This document shows positions 1 to 12,100 of a stretch of DNA of 20,221 nucleotides, piece after piece. Origin of the DNA: Choristocarpus tenellus KU-1152. Taxonomy: Eukaryota; Phaeophyceae. The stretch covers positions 1-20,221 of the forward strand of contig CAXNAD020000409.1 in NCBI GenBank assembly GCA_964200185.2, in the 5' to 3' direction. The stretch's first letter is position 1. Every line of letters starts with the position of its first letter. The notes under the pieces were generated by a model that ran no database searches, was not told the origin of the DNA, and worked only from the letters and a program-made list of their open reading frames with translations. The translations under genes and the position numbers were made by a program.

Positions 1-3000
1 ATTGTTATAAAAAAATAAATTCTAACATTTGTTAGTGAACATGACAGTCTGCCGCACTTACTAAAATGGTAGTGCTACAGTTTACCCAGAGTTGGATACT
101 GTGTGAGAAAGATTGTTACGTCTACTAACTATAAACGTGTTCTGAACGTTGTTAAAATAATAGTTAGAAGGGAAGTGAACATTGTCCTACAAAAATCATG
201 TACGGGTGAGTTTTTCTCTTTCTTATACATAATTGTTTATAATCCCTGAATGACGTTATTTACCTAAGTGCAATGCACAACAATTCATTTCAGTAACGTG
301 GGAAAGGGGGTATTGGAATGTAGTTGGAGCTCCGTCACTCTTGTATTCACGTTTAGCGAATGTGATTTCTCAAATCTAATTTCTCCTGGTCCTCATCTAG
401 TTATATTTCAACAGTATCTGTGCTTGTTTTTGTTGGTACAAGAGCTGGTTTGCTTCATGCATACATCTCCCCTTTCCTTGGAAACAATTTATCTAAATAC
501 GGAGGTGCCCCCTTCTTACATTAGAAGTGAACAAGAGATTCACACATTGAATATTTGACGTGTGGTTTGTCATTTTCCGGCCACTACAATAAACCTGTTT
601 TTACAACCGGTGAACGAAAATGGAGTACAAGGATGTTACATCTACGATACATACGAAGATGAAGACTGCACAATTTCTTTGTAATGCAATATGCACACCT
701 TTCCTCAAGCAAATTGTCTTTCCACAACGTCAACCTTATTTCCCAAATATTCAACCCTGCAAACCCAATTAAGGACATTGCATTATGGGTACTACATAGA
801 AATACGTTCGATATTGAATGTACAGGACATAGCATCGATATTTAATTGAACATCACACTATCAATACTTCAGCTTCGACCTCCACCCCCTTCACCCTAAT
901 TTATTGAATGTATTGAATGGTGGTGTCTACTTGGTGACTAAGTCAAAGTAAGGTAGAGGTACCCAGGTTTTGGCCGTTTTGCGTTTCAAGCCAGTTTTTC
1001 ATTTTTCGCAATGCAGCCTTAATTCTATGGATGAAGTGCTAAGTTTGACCTGAGAGTATTGATTTCTCTATTTTAGAGACTTTCCAACCGAATTTAGAAA
1101 ATATTCTACATCTATCTGAATAGAAAGTAAAACTTGGGCATACTTGTCAGCATCGTTAGAATGCAACCCTGGATACCTCTCACTTTGAATCGCTTCTTAC
1201 ATGTGGTGCACCCAATTCCATGTGGGCTTCCCACCTCTAGCTGCTCTGCTTTCCGTTTTACATTACACTGGAGTGGATAGCAGTCTGAAATTTGCTGCTA
1301 GTGTTACAAAATGCTCCACAAGCTTACAATGATGGGATATGGAGCTCCAATCCACAAGCCTGTAGGTGGGTGATGAGGCTTGTAGAAGGTTCCATGTAGG
1401 AAATGTCGCCAAATATACTGGATCTCTCACTTCGATTATTCACGTTTTGCTTTGAAGGGGGGGTATAAATAGTTCTGAACAACCATTTGTGCTAAGTGCA
1501 TGGCCTTACAATAACAATCTAACAAATAGTCAAGAATTACAAATATATATAATTGAGGACTTCGTGGTCATGATGGCGTTTATGGAGCCACCAATAAGAC
1601 AGATTGCCTGTGTCACTAGAACATCGCCCTCGTAGCAGATTTATGTGGCAAACTAGCTCTAAAGTTGTTGCGGAAAACAAACGTTGTAGGAGCAGGATGA
1701 GTCCTAATGTCCTAGTCTTGATTAGGTTCAGCAATATGCTTTTCTAAGGTACGGGAAAAGGTAATAATGTAGAAAAATGCAACAAGAGAAGAGAACTAGG
1801 TTAAGAAAACTAATGCTCTCGCACCCTAATCTCGTTATACTCCACTGCATGAGAGGAGGTGGGGCCATAATTTCCCTTTTACGAAACCCATGCAATCCTG
1901 GAGGAGGTTGAGTGCTGGATAATGCGTAGCTAGGTGAGTGTAGTAGTGTTTCTTGCGTGTCCACACCATGCAGTCAAAAAGCAGTAGAACCTTGAGCACT
2001 ACAGCCTCAAGTTTCCTAATCTTCAGGTCAGTGGTACGTACGTCAATTGCTCTGTCATCAGGTAGTTCTTTTCATTTTGGTCTAAAATATCTGGAGGAGT
2101 GGTGGAGACTGTCCATTCGGGACCGATTTTTCCATGTTACGATTTTTTGGTGATTTGGTTGCATGCGTCGGATAATGTAAGTGCGCTTTTCCTAGAAGGG
2201 GCCGAATGGACATCCTGGTGTACACCTCCCCCCAGATACTTTGAGCCCGTACTTCATGTAGAAGACCCCATGTGTGGTTGTTGGATCCGTTGGTGGACTT
2301 CTTCAGTAGAAATATCAGGATCACTCATCGATGAACCTCGTAGATAAACATATCAAACTTTTCAGTATATTTGTACCTTCGCTCTACAGGGTCAACCTGG
2401 ATTGCGTCTTCTGCTTGGTTGAGGACTTACAGTGATATGGTTTTTGTCTTTTCCGAAGTTAGTTTTATATGACCATACCAAACAATTCGTTCAGTAGTAA
2501 TATTACTATGACTAAGGAAACTTGGATTTGGAATGTTGGATTTGTCAAAGATATACTATTTTTATAGAAAGAAAAATATTTTAGTATTTGGAGTCGATAT
2601 CTAGAAATATATATATTAGATATAGTAGTATAACAGGCAGTATAAACAGTAACAAGTACAACTTCTATTTCCAACTATAATGAGTAATAGTTTTCTTCAA
2701 CTTTGTATCATACATACGACGATACGTGTAGAGGGTCCGAAGATTCGTGACATACCATACACCACAGATGACAGGGGATTCGCATATGGCAAGGCTTCGG
2801 TGAGACAGTGAGGAGAACAGTACCTGCTAACTGTCCTTGATGCTTGCAGGTTGTGGAGCAAACTTAATATTCTTTGTGAAGGAACCTTGCTAGTGCAGAA
2901 GTGAAAAGGCAAGCGGAGCAGAGAGTCTTGTGTTGGCTTCGCTCACGTTGAAGAGAGAGGAAGTCAAACGCATGTGAGCGGGAGGAGGGGACACAGTCAT

Positions 3001-3001
3001 C
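1..3001. other. 5' flanking region, no recognisable gene
   Basis: About 3 kb, AT-rich, with only short scattered open frames on both strands (up to about 100 codons). None shows a recognisable domain, and none is joined by convincing splice sites to a longer frame. An 8-base inverted repeat (ACAAGCCT at 1354-1361, AGGCTTGT at 1376-1383, 14-base loop) lies at 1354-1383. No TTAGGG motif was seen here, unlike the introns downstream. The last hundred bases before 3002 are richer in G and purines and probably contain the 5' UTR and core promoter of the kinase gene, but no TATA box is evident close to the start. Confidence 0.6.
2972..2977 (+). promoter_or_regulatory. Minimal start-stop upstream ORF (ATGTGA)
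   Basis: An ATG immediately followed by TGA lies 24 bases before the predicted initiator ATG at 3002, with no other ATG between. If the transcript begins upstream of it, this is a one-codon uORF in the 5' leader, a type known in plants to cause ribosome stalling. The transcription start cannot be seen, so its presence in the mRNA is inferred. Confidence 0.35.
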
Positions 3002-3138
3002 ATGGGTGGGGCCGGCCAGCTTCTCTTGACTTGCTCCATATCTTTAACGCTTGCAGTCACGGGAAGCGGATTTTCATGTTCGCCACATCCCAGGCGAGAC
3101 ACATCTAGCGCCTTCATCTGCAGCCCATACCCTTCAAG
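3002..3138 (+). CDS. ABC1 kinase exon 1: signal peptide and start of transit peptide
   Basis: Starts at the ATG at 3002 (context tcatcATGG) and ends in phase 2 at a GTGAGC donor. Residues 7-19 ([13 protein letters not shown]) form a hydrophobic core, followed by TGSG and then F24, a plausible signal-peptidase site with Phe at +1. The tail is rich in Ser, Pro and Arg. The exon was found by matching its phase to the exon 2 acceptor, and it gives a better N-terminus than the alternative ATG at 3218. Another start or a further 5' UTR exon remains possible. Confidence 0.75.
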
Positions 3139-6100
3139 GTGAGCAAAAAATCTGACTGATGTCTCGGTTTCAGCCTGTGACCCTGTGCTTCTCTCGCAAT
3201 CGTATACCTCTATCAAGATGGTACCATACGATCTATTCTTCTACCTCTCTCTGTTTTCTGCCTGTCCTTTTCTCACTCTCCCATATAGATGCAGTACATC
3301 ACCTGCTCGACTTGGTATTTGTAGGGCTACCGCTCTGGGTCGCCCATCAGAAAGGTCTGAACGTTCTAGCCAGTTGCCAAAGCGTTCCCAAGTGCCGGTG
3401 CGTGATTTTAATAGCTTAGGAATACGAAACCAATCTTTGGAGAGGCCGCAACCGGAAGAGGCAACTGTTGTGACCATCCCAGGCCTGTTGGAAGAGGGGG
3501 TTGGTATCGACGGGGTTGCGGTGGAGGAGAAGGGAGTTCCGGCGGGGGATGTTGGTAGGTTTGTTGAGAAAGAGACTTTGTTTGTGGGTGATGCAGAGCG
3601 GGCCGTGACGGTCGCGAATACCATGGAGGAAAGTGAGGACAATGGCGTCCTAATCTCTACCAATAATTTGTCTCGGAGATGGAGGGGACGCATTACATCG
3701 GTCATAAGGACCTTCCAAATATGGTTATTCCTTTTTCATGTGCTATTCAAATTATTACGGCAAAAGCTGGTGCAACGTGATGAGGAACGCATGTCTCAGC
3801 GGCGACGGAAGCTGGGAAAATATCTGTGCAGGGCTTTCCTCAAGCTGGGACCTACATTCATCAAGATTGGGCAGGTAGTATAGCGAGGTGTTGCAGGTAT
3901 TGTCGGTTATAAGGCATTAAGTTCGTTTCCTATGCTTGGGAATGTTTTTGGGCATCTTAAGGTATCCTGGTGTTTAAGTGGAAATGTGTCAAGACTTGGT
4001 TTAATTGCAATTGATTGATGAGAGTTGCTGTGGTGACTATGCATGGAGTTAAACAGTGTATGAAACACAAGTTGCAGGTAAAATCCATGACTTAGAAGAG
4101 GTAGGGGCGTCTGACAAGTTAGATGAGGTCAAGCATCCAACAATCTTCTATGTTGGGGGGTATGCAGTATTGTGTGTTTTCCTAGTCACCTTCCTACCTT
4201 CCTCTTCCTCCTGTAGTGTTTATTCTCCCTGCAGTCTCTACTGTCCTACTGCCGCTTGTAGTCTTGTGAAGCATCCTGAGTCCTTTTTTGAGCTATTCAA
4301 TGATGTCTTCGTTGCCGTCCTTGCCCATCTTGCTCCTGCAAGATTTCAACATGGACAACTATGAATAGGTTTGAGAATCAGAAATCAGCGCAGTAGATTT
4401 AAGACATTGAAATGCCTCTCTTAGCGCCTTAAGTTCTGCCTGTTCCCTGCTCCCCTTTGCATGGACTGTCAGCTGCTCTCTACACGTGTTGATCTTCTGG
4501 CCACTGAATACATTGAGGAGCTGCGAAGGCTGCAGGATGATGTACCAGGGTTTGGAGGAGAAAAGGCGGTTGAAATCATTGAGCGAGAGCTTGGTGCCCC
4601 TGTGGATGAACTATTTGACTCATTCAATAGGACCTCACTGGCAGCGGCTAGTTTGGGACAGGTATTATTCCATGATTATCATGATTTTTTTTCTGGCAGA
4701 TTTTTTTGCCCAGGATGTTTTGCGGGGGACACAGCTTGATGTATAATATCAATATTCAATATCAATATTCAATAATGCAGTACATGATATGATATGTAAT
4801 ACAGACAGTTCAGACTCTTATTTGAAGGGCACTTGACATTTTTTTTTTCTCCAAGTAATAGGTATGTTTGACTTGTACCGAACTCTTCAATCTTAGCTAT
4901 CTTGGTCCATATATTTTTTCTGAAGGTAATGATAATAAAACTAGTATTTACTTTCTTGTCTGTACCACAGTTGTTCACCTTGCAATGTTGAAAGTGTATG
5001 TAATGATAATCCAATGGTGGCAGTAGAGGGTCAGGAGAGGAGTTGGATAAATGATAATTAACAATACCAATTATTACTAGTAGTAATTATAAGAATAATA
5101 AGAACAACTACTGTGGTTGGGATTGGGATTGGGATTGTATACTGTACAGAGTACTACTGTGTAGAATAGGATGATAATGATTGCATCTGAACAAGAGTAC
5201 TCGTCTATGATGATTGTGGCTCTTAGTACTGGGATGGTTCAATACTGTATTATGGTTTAGCAAGGAAGGGTACAGAAGACTATTTATAGTACCATATATA
5301 GGGTCAGGGTTAGGGTTATAGTATTGTATATAGTATTGAATATATATTATTGTGTGCACTCTTGCCACTTGGTGTTGATAGACTTTCATGGACTGTGTCG
5401 GGTGGAAAAACCTATACTTGATTTGCAGTATTTGCTTGGAGGGATATGAGATAAGAGATTGAAGACACTTGCAGCTGGTTCCTCAAACTTTGTTCCATAT
5501 AGCACATTCCAACCAATATTAGTAGTAATGTTAATAATAGTAATTTATTAATATTACTTTAATTAGCTACACACATTGATACATGCTGTCTTTGGGAGGT
5601 TTTGAGTAAGATAGGAGATGAATGATTGGCCAGGTCCTGTTTGCTGCTATGATTTGAGTAAGATAGGAATGGTTTGTTGGTGATTCAAGTGTCTGATGGG
5701 TGCTTTTGTAACCACAAGCGCTGTTGTTCAATGTTTGATACTAGATATTTGATGTTTTCAAAACAACTCTGGCTTTGTGTGTATGTGGAAATTATTTAGG
5801 TGCATGAGGCGTACCTAAATGGATCAAGGTATGCTGTCAAGGTGCAGAGACCTGGACTGAGGGAGTTGTTTCGAGTGGATCTTAGGAGCATTGGTCTTGT
5901 TGCAGCCCTGCTGGATCGCTTTGATCCCAAGCTGGATGGTGCATCAAGGTATTATTATTTTTATTTTTGTACCTCTTTGTTGTCATGTACTTTTTGAAAG
6001 TAGCAATATTTAAATATCAGAACCGCTTGTGCCTATTTGTAGAGGGATATCATATCATATCATATCATATATATCATATCATATAATAACATATCATATA

Positions 6101-9100
6101 TATCATATATATCATATCATATCATATCATATATATCATATCATATCATATCATATATATCATATATATCATATATATCATATCGTATCATATCATATGA
6201 AATGGACCATCGAACACTGGACATATGATATATTGGTGAGTATAATAGGTATTGGATGTGTTAGAGATTCCTGTGGTAAAGACTTTTTGGTTGAAGTGTG
6301 TGTGTGTGTGTGTGTTTGATATCGTGTTGCATTGATATGTTGATGTTTTGATATGCCGCAGTAACTGCCTGGTGGTGGTACAGCACCACTAGACAGTACA
6401 ACCTGACTTTAGGACTGTTGATGATCTGTGGTGGTGTACCTACCACAGTAGAGGGTACAATGAAGGGTAACTTAAATTGACAAGAACTTGTGACGATGGT
6501 TATGGTGATACAGTTGTATTAATGTTCTGTATGAATGTACTGTTTGGGTTAGGGTTAGGGTTCTGTCACGCTCTGTACTGAGTGTCTCACATTTTGTATG
6601 GTATGGTATGGTATGGTATAGCCTTGGTGGGGAGTTGTGAACTTTGTGAATTAAGGGCTAGGAATTAGGGAGTTCTATGGTATGCTTGGCCTGTTAATGT
6701 ACTGATTAGTAATACACTGTGGGTTGTGGGGTCAAGAGAGGTGTGTAAAGAAAAGCAAAAATGAATGATTTTGTCTTGTTTCTATCAATAAACCTTTAAT
6801 AATTCCTCCATCTCTTCATTTTAATACAATCTTGATTTTTATACATTTGTGAAAGTGGAAGATGTAGATTCTCGCAGTACACTCTGGTTTTGTTATCATT
6901 TTTGTCCTATTTGACTTCATTTACTTGGACTAAGTAATGTGTGCTGTGTACAGTATAGAGTGCTCCTACAAGCTTAAACAAGTGTTTTTAGGTAACCCTA
7001 ACACTAACACATCTCACTTGTTACAAGGCATTCTCCAGAGGTACCCTGTATGCATCCCAATGGTTCTTGTTAAATTCCAAGTATTAATAATTTTAGCATT
7101 AAAATGAGGTCACTTCTCATGGGCCATGTGTATATTAACTGCTAACATGTATCACCCTGCTATTCTAAGGTAAACTTAGTCAGTTGTGATTGCAGCAGCT
7201 GTTTCAATGGTGTGTACCATCTCACCTCATTCTAAACTTGCAGTGACACTATTTTCTTATTGTTCTAATTCTTAGTATTTTCATTTTTTTTTTTGAAGAG
7301 ACTGGGGTGCAATATTCCGTGAGAGCAGTCGTGTGCTGTATGAGGAGGTGGACTATATGAGAGAGGGGAGTAATGCAGAACGTTTCAGTCAAAATTTCAA
7401 AAATTGCCAGTGGGTCAAGGCTCCCATAATCAACTGGGACCGCAGCACTGATAAGGTAAGACAAACAGCCCTAACCCTAACCCTAATAATATAAAAAATA
7501 CCCCTGACCCTAACCCTAAGAAGGTAAGATGACTAACCCTAACCCTAACTGAATATACATGGGTGGGCTAAAGAAGGGTTAGGGTTTTGTGTGTGTGCAG
7601 CAAATTTAAAGGGGGAAGATGGTGAGTGTGGTCACTGAAGGATTTAGTTTCAAAAGTGCAATTGTGTCATACAGTACACACTGTAGTTAAAAAAATGAGA
7701 TACATGTGGATTATGCAGGACTTGATGAATGAATGGTGTAAGAGCGCTTTCATGCATGGTTTGGAATAGCAGCGGTTCTGTTTTTCTTTTTTGAGTTCAA
7801 GTCTATATATGTCTTTTACTTGTCTCTTACTTGTCTTTTACTTGTCCCAACTGAGCCCAACTGAGTGCCATTGTCCAGTTTGTCATGTTTGTCATGTTTG
7901 TCATGTTTGTAATGTTTGTGCACATGTGTGTATACATAGATGAGGGGTCAAATCAGTATACCAAGACATTGTCTGGGGAATTTCCACTTGATCCAATATA
8001 TCCAATATGACAAGGATGGAGTGTTAGGTAGTTACTTATCTCCTTTGAGCCTTTGAGCTACTGTATGTGTGTACTGCCTGTACCAGTCGCTGAACCTCTA
8101 CTACTGCTAATAATGATAATGCTTTTTAGCAACTTTTTACATCTTTGAATACAGTTCCGTCCCCTGGCAGGCGTTGTTTTGATGGTGTCATAGTGTAATA
8201 GTCCCAAATTCTACACTTTTATATTTTGACATCTTTCCAATTCTTCTGATAAACAACTGCAGCTCTGGTCTGAAGGTCACCTACCCCAGCAGTCTTGTTT
8301 ATTTATTTAATAGTATGTTCCATGATCAAGTGTTCTACATTTTTATAGTATGGGGATTTACAGTATGGGGATACAATGGACCACGCCTTCAGTATGAAAG
8401 GAAAACTAGGAATTGGTCAGTATTGTCACAGAAATTGTTGAGTGTATTTTGTACCACATCTGATATTTCATACTATTAACAGCACATAGTATCTGTTGCA
8501 TGATAATTAAATAAGATGTGTTAGTGTTAGGGTTGGAATGAGATTGGAGGGTTGCTAGGATTGCAAAGATATTTTGGTGCATGTGAAGAGCTTGAGAAGG
8601 TGTTCAATGTTCTTGATGTACTTCCTGTACATTGCCAGAGTTAGGGTAGGGGTTGATGGTAAGTATGTAGTATTAGTACAAGACATTGTTAGTGTAATGG
8701 TGAGGATATGGTGTGATTTTATACGTAATGGTGAGCATGGAAAGATGTAGTCTTTGCTTTCCCAGGTGCTTTCCCAGATCTTGAGGAGAAATTTTGCCGT
8801 GGTTTGTGTTTGGCTGTTATATTTTTGTTTCTTAGTAGTTATAGCTTGAAGAGCAGAGCAGATATAGTTGTATCCAGTTGTGCACCAATTGCAATTATCA
8901 GTGCAATTATCAGTGCAATTACCAGTGCAATTATCAGTGCAATTATCAGTGCAATTACCAGTGCAATTACCAGTGCAATTATCAGTGCAATTATCAGTGC
9001 AATTATCAGTGCAATTATCAGTGCAATTATCAGTGATAAAATGTCACATGCACATACAAGCACTGCCTATGCCACTCAATTGTGTGTTTTATCAGGTGCT

Positions 9101-12100
9101 ATGTATGGAATTCTTGGAGGGTATCAAGATAAGTGAGGTGGACAAGATAGAAGCTGCCAACATTGATCGAGAACTATTAGCTAAGAGAACTGCAGAGTGC
9201 TACCTGGCACAGCTTTGTCGACATGGGTTTTTTCACTGTGATCCTCACCCAGGTGAGTGTAAGCCTAACTCAGCCTACAACCTATCACTACTGGTAGGTA
9301 GGTCTTAAATATGTCCTGCAGCATGAGGTACACTATGAACTATTTCTGTTACTACTGGCATTTTTGTAGTTAAGATGCAATTTATGTGCCCTTGATAAGA
9401 AGAGCATTAGTTGACACGTGACAACCTGGGTTTTTGTTTGATTGTTATTGTTTTAACTACTAAAGTAGTTGTGAAGTTGGTTTGGTTTGTTTATTAATGT
9501 TTTCTTGCACACTATGTATGGTATGTTGAGTGTGGTATATTTAGTATGGTATATTTAGTATGGTATATTTAGTATGGTATATTTAGTATGGTATATTTAG
9601 TATGGTATATTTAGTCTGGTATATTTAGTATGGTATATTTAGTCTGGTATATTTAGTCTGGTATATTTAGTCTGGTATATTTAGTCTGCCGTTACAGGAT
9701 CGGTCAATCTTGACTTGCAGCAGTAGTGAATATATCAAACATCACATACCTTATCACATCTTTTGTTGATATCGGTGGTCATATCATATCACATTATCAA
9801 TAGTCATATCACTACTAGATTACATACTCCTGACTGAAACCATGAACATGAATAGGAAAACAAATAATCCCCTTTGGCTGATTGATTACATTCATGGCAT
9901 TCACAACATCAATAACATTTTCAAGGTAATTTGGCTGATTGATTACATTCTAGGCATTCACAACATTAATAACATTTTCAAGGTAATTTGGCTTGCGATG
10001 GTGTTGATGGTGGGCGTATAATCTTTTATGACTTTGGCATGATGGACGAGCTGTCACTCCCTCTAAAGCGGGGCCTGGTGAACCTGATCTTTGGTATATA
10101 TGGCAATGATGTCATTGAGGTGTGTGACTCTCTTGAGGAGATGGACATCATTCGAAAGGTGAGATGAGAGATACTTTAGATGTTTGAGATGCATGTGCTA
10201 TTCATAGTCACCCTCTTTATTCCTCTTTGTACTATTTTTTTTATTTGAAGTTTATTTTTTGTGAGACAACGTTGATCGGAATAATAATAAAATTGAATTT
10301 TTTGTATATATGTATATATATGTACGTATGTATATTGGTCTTCTTTTATGAAGATGAATAGCTCTGTGCTGGTTGATTTGTAGTGTTTGATTTGACAACT
10401 GGATTGTTACCATTATAAAGAGGACTGATCTCATTGTTTGTGATGTTTGATTTGACAACTGGATTGTTACCATTATAAAGAGGACTGATCTCATTGTTTG
10501 TAGTGTTTGATTTGACAACTGGATTGTTACCATTATAAAGAGGACTGATCTAATTGTTTGCGATGTGTGGTGTGTTCTGTGATTTGATGGTTAATTGAAA
10601 CTGAATTGGTTGGTCCTGTTTGTATCCTCCACTGTTGCCTTTTCTCATCGTGCTCTTTTTTGGTATAGCTCTCACTCAGTTTACGTTTCCTGTGAAGAGA
10701 TACAGGTTAGGGTTATTAAAAGGTTAGTTTTTACAGTGGTGATCGTATTGATTTGTTATAGTCTTTTACTCAATATTCAGCATCTGCATTCCAGTCAAAT
10801 TCCACAGGAGTATCTTGTGCATTTTCTTGTCATTTCATTTTTGAAGTAGAGGTGATGAATTACTCTTCACTTGCTTTTCTGAACTTGTACACCAACCACA
10901 GTCATTGCACTCTATTTAGTTTATTTCTATTTTAAATCTTTGATGATTGATGATTGATGATTGATTATTGAAATACCCACCCCATATCAATCAAATATCA
11001 GAAGATAGTGTTCCGGTGATTATGTATGATGTGCTATATACCAGCACTACTAGGTACAAGTGGAATAAACAGTTTGGGGGCGTCAGTATAGGGAAGTGTA
11101 TGTATGTATGTATGTATGTATGTATGTATGTATGTATGTATGTATGTATGTATGTATGTATATATTTATGCAATTTTCATTTTTCTTTTTTTTACATTTT
11201 GTTTGTTTTTACATTCTCTGGTGTAATAGTTTTCTTCCCCGTTACTCAAGAAGTAATTGACTTGTGTGTTTAGACTTTGGTTTCTATTGCTCCCAAATTT
11301 GTTTGTTCCATGGGGCCTGACACGCATACGTTTTCACTGTCATGCAGGTGTATTGTCCATTGTGTGCATGGCATGGCCAACTTGAATCTGTTTGCAGTAA
11401 AGCGTTCTAACCTGCATCATTATTGGTTACCATTATTGGTTACCATGCCAGACCTCTACGCTTACCTTCCTCAGCTTGCTTTGCATCATTATTGGTTACC
11501 CTTCATATGAAAGACGATTTTATCCAACAAAGTGCAGGTCTCTGTTGACATTGTAGTGTGATGTTACTTGTTGATGTGGTGTGACAGGGTACTGATCGTA
11601 TCACTGTTGAAAGGGTCACAAGATTCTACCTTGGAGAGTTTCAACATACCCTCAAGTCAGGTGGGAAGTACATCAATCAACTGGACTCAGAGGAGGAGCG
11701 CAAACTGGCAAGGTATAGTGTTGGCCTTGATTTCAAGTAACTACTATCTGATACTAGTATTTATGTATCACTTCATCAAAGTGTTGAAGGAGTATATTTG
11801 AGTTTGATATTGTGAAGATGACAGCTGGTAATATAGATTTCAATTTTTATAGTGTTTTTTGTGTTCTAACTGTTAACCTTAGGTTTGATACCCCTCAAGA
11901 ACAATACAAAAATGTGATAACTATGGTAATAGCTGTGTATAGAGTTTTAAAGATTTGTAGCGTAGTGTCACCTGATATTCCTGATGCACTCTGTAGCATA
12001 TATTTGTTTTAAGTTTACTGGGTGTAATGATGCGCTGTTTTTTATTCTACTACTAGCAAATTGTTGATTTGGTCAGAAAAGTATGCGGCAGTAGAGTTCT

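Noticed and set aside
268-558. 96-codon open frame on + near the left edge
   Set aside because: No family resemblance, no coding-like composition, and no splice partners.
1464-1471. TATAAATA as a promoter
   Set aside because: No gene follows within a reasonable distance; the only nearby ATG frame is about 21 codons.
2890-3216. 108-codon open frame on -, opposite kinase exon 1
   Set aside because: The + strand gives a phase-matched exon with a signal peptide. The minus frame is best explained as its shadow.
3241-3705. 154-codon open frame on -
   Set aside because: It lies opposite kinase exon 2, whose frame leads directly into KIGQ; it is an antisense shadow.
4056-4364. Exon-like frame in intron 2 ([17 protein letters not shown])
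   Set aside because: KIGQ to LLSTR is uninterrupted in the family, so no residues are expected here.
6029-6319. Tyr/His/Ile-rich frame
   Set aside because: It is a translation of the ATATC satellite and the GT run.
8804-9063. Ala-Ile-Ile-Ser type frames on both strands as a repeat protein
   Set aside because: They are translations of the 12-base minisatellite inside an intron.
10381-10560. Regular repeats as a CRISPR array
   Set aside because: The units are contiguous with no unique spacers, inside an intron of a eukaryotic gene.
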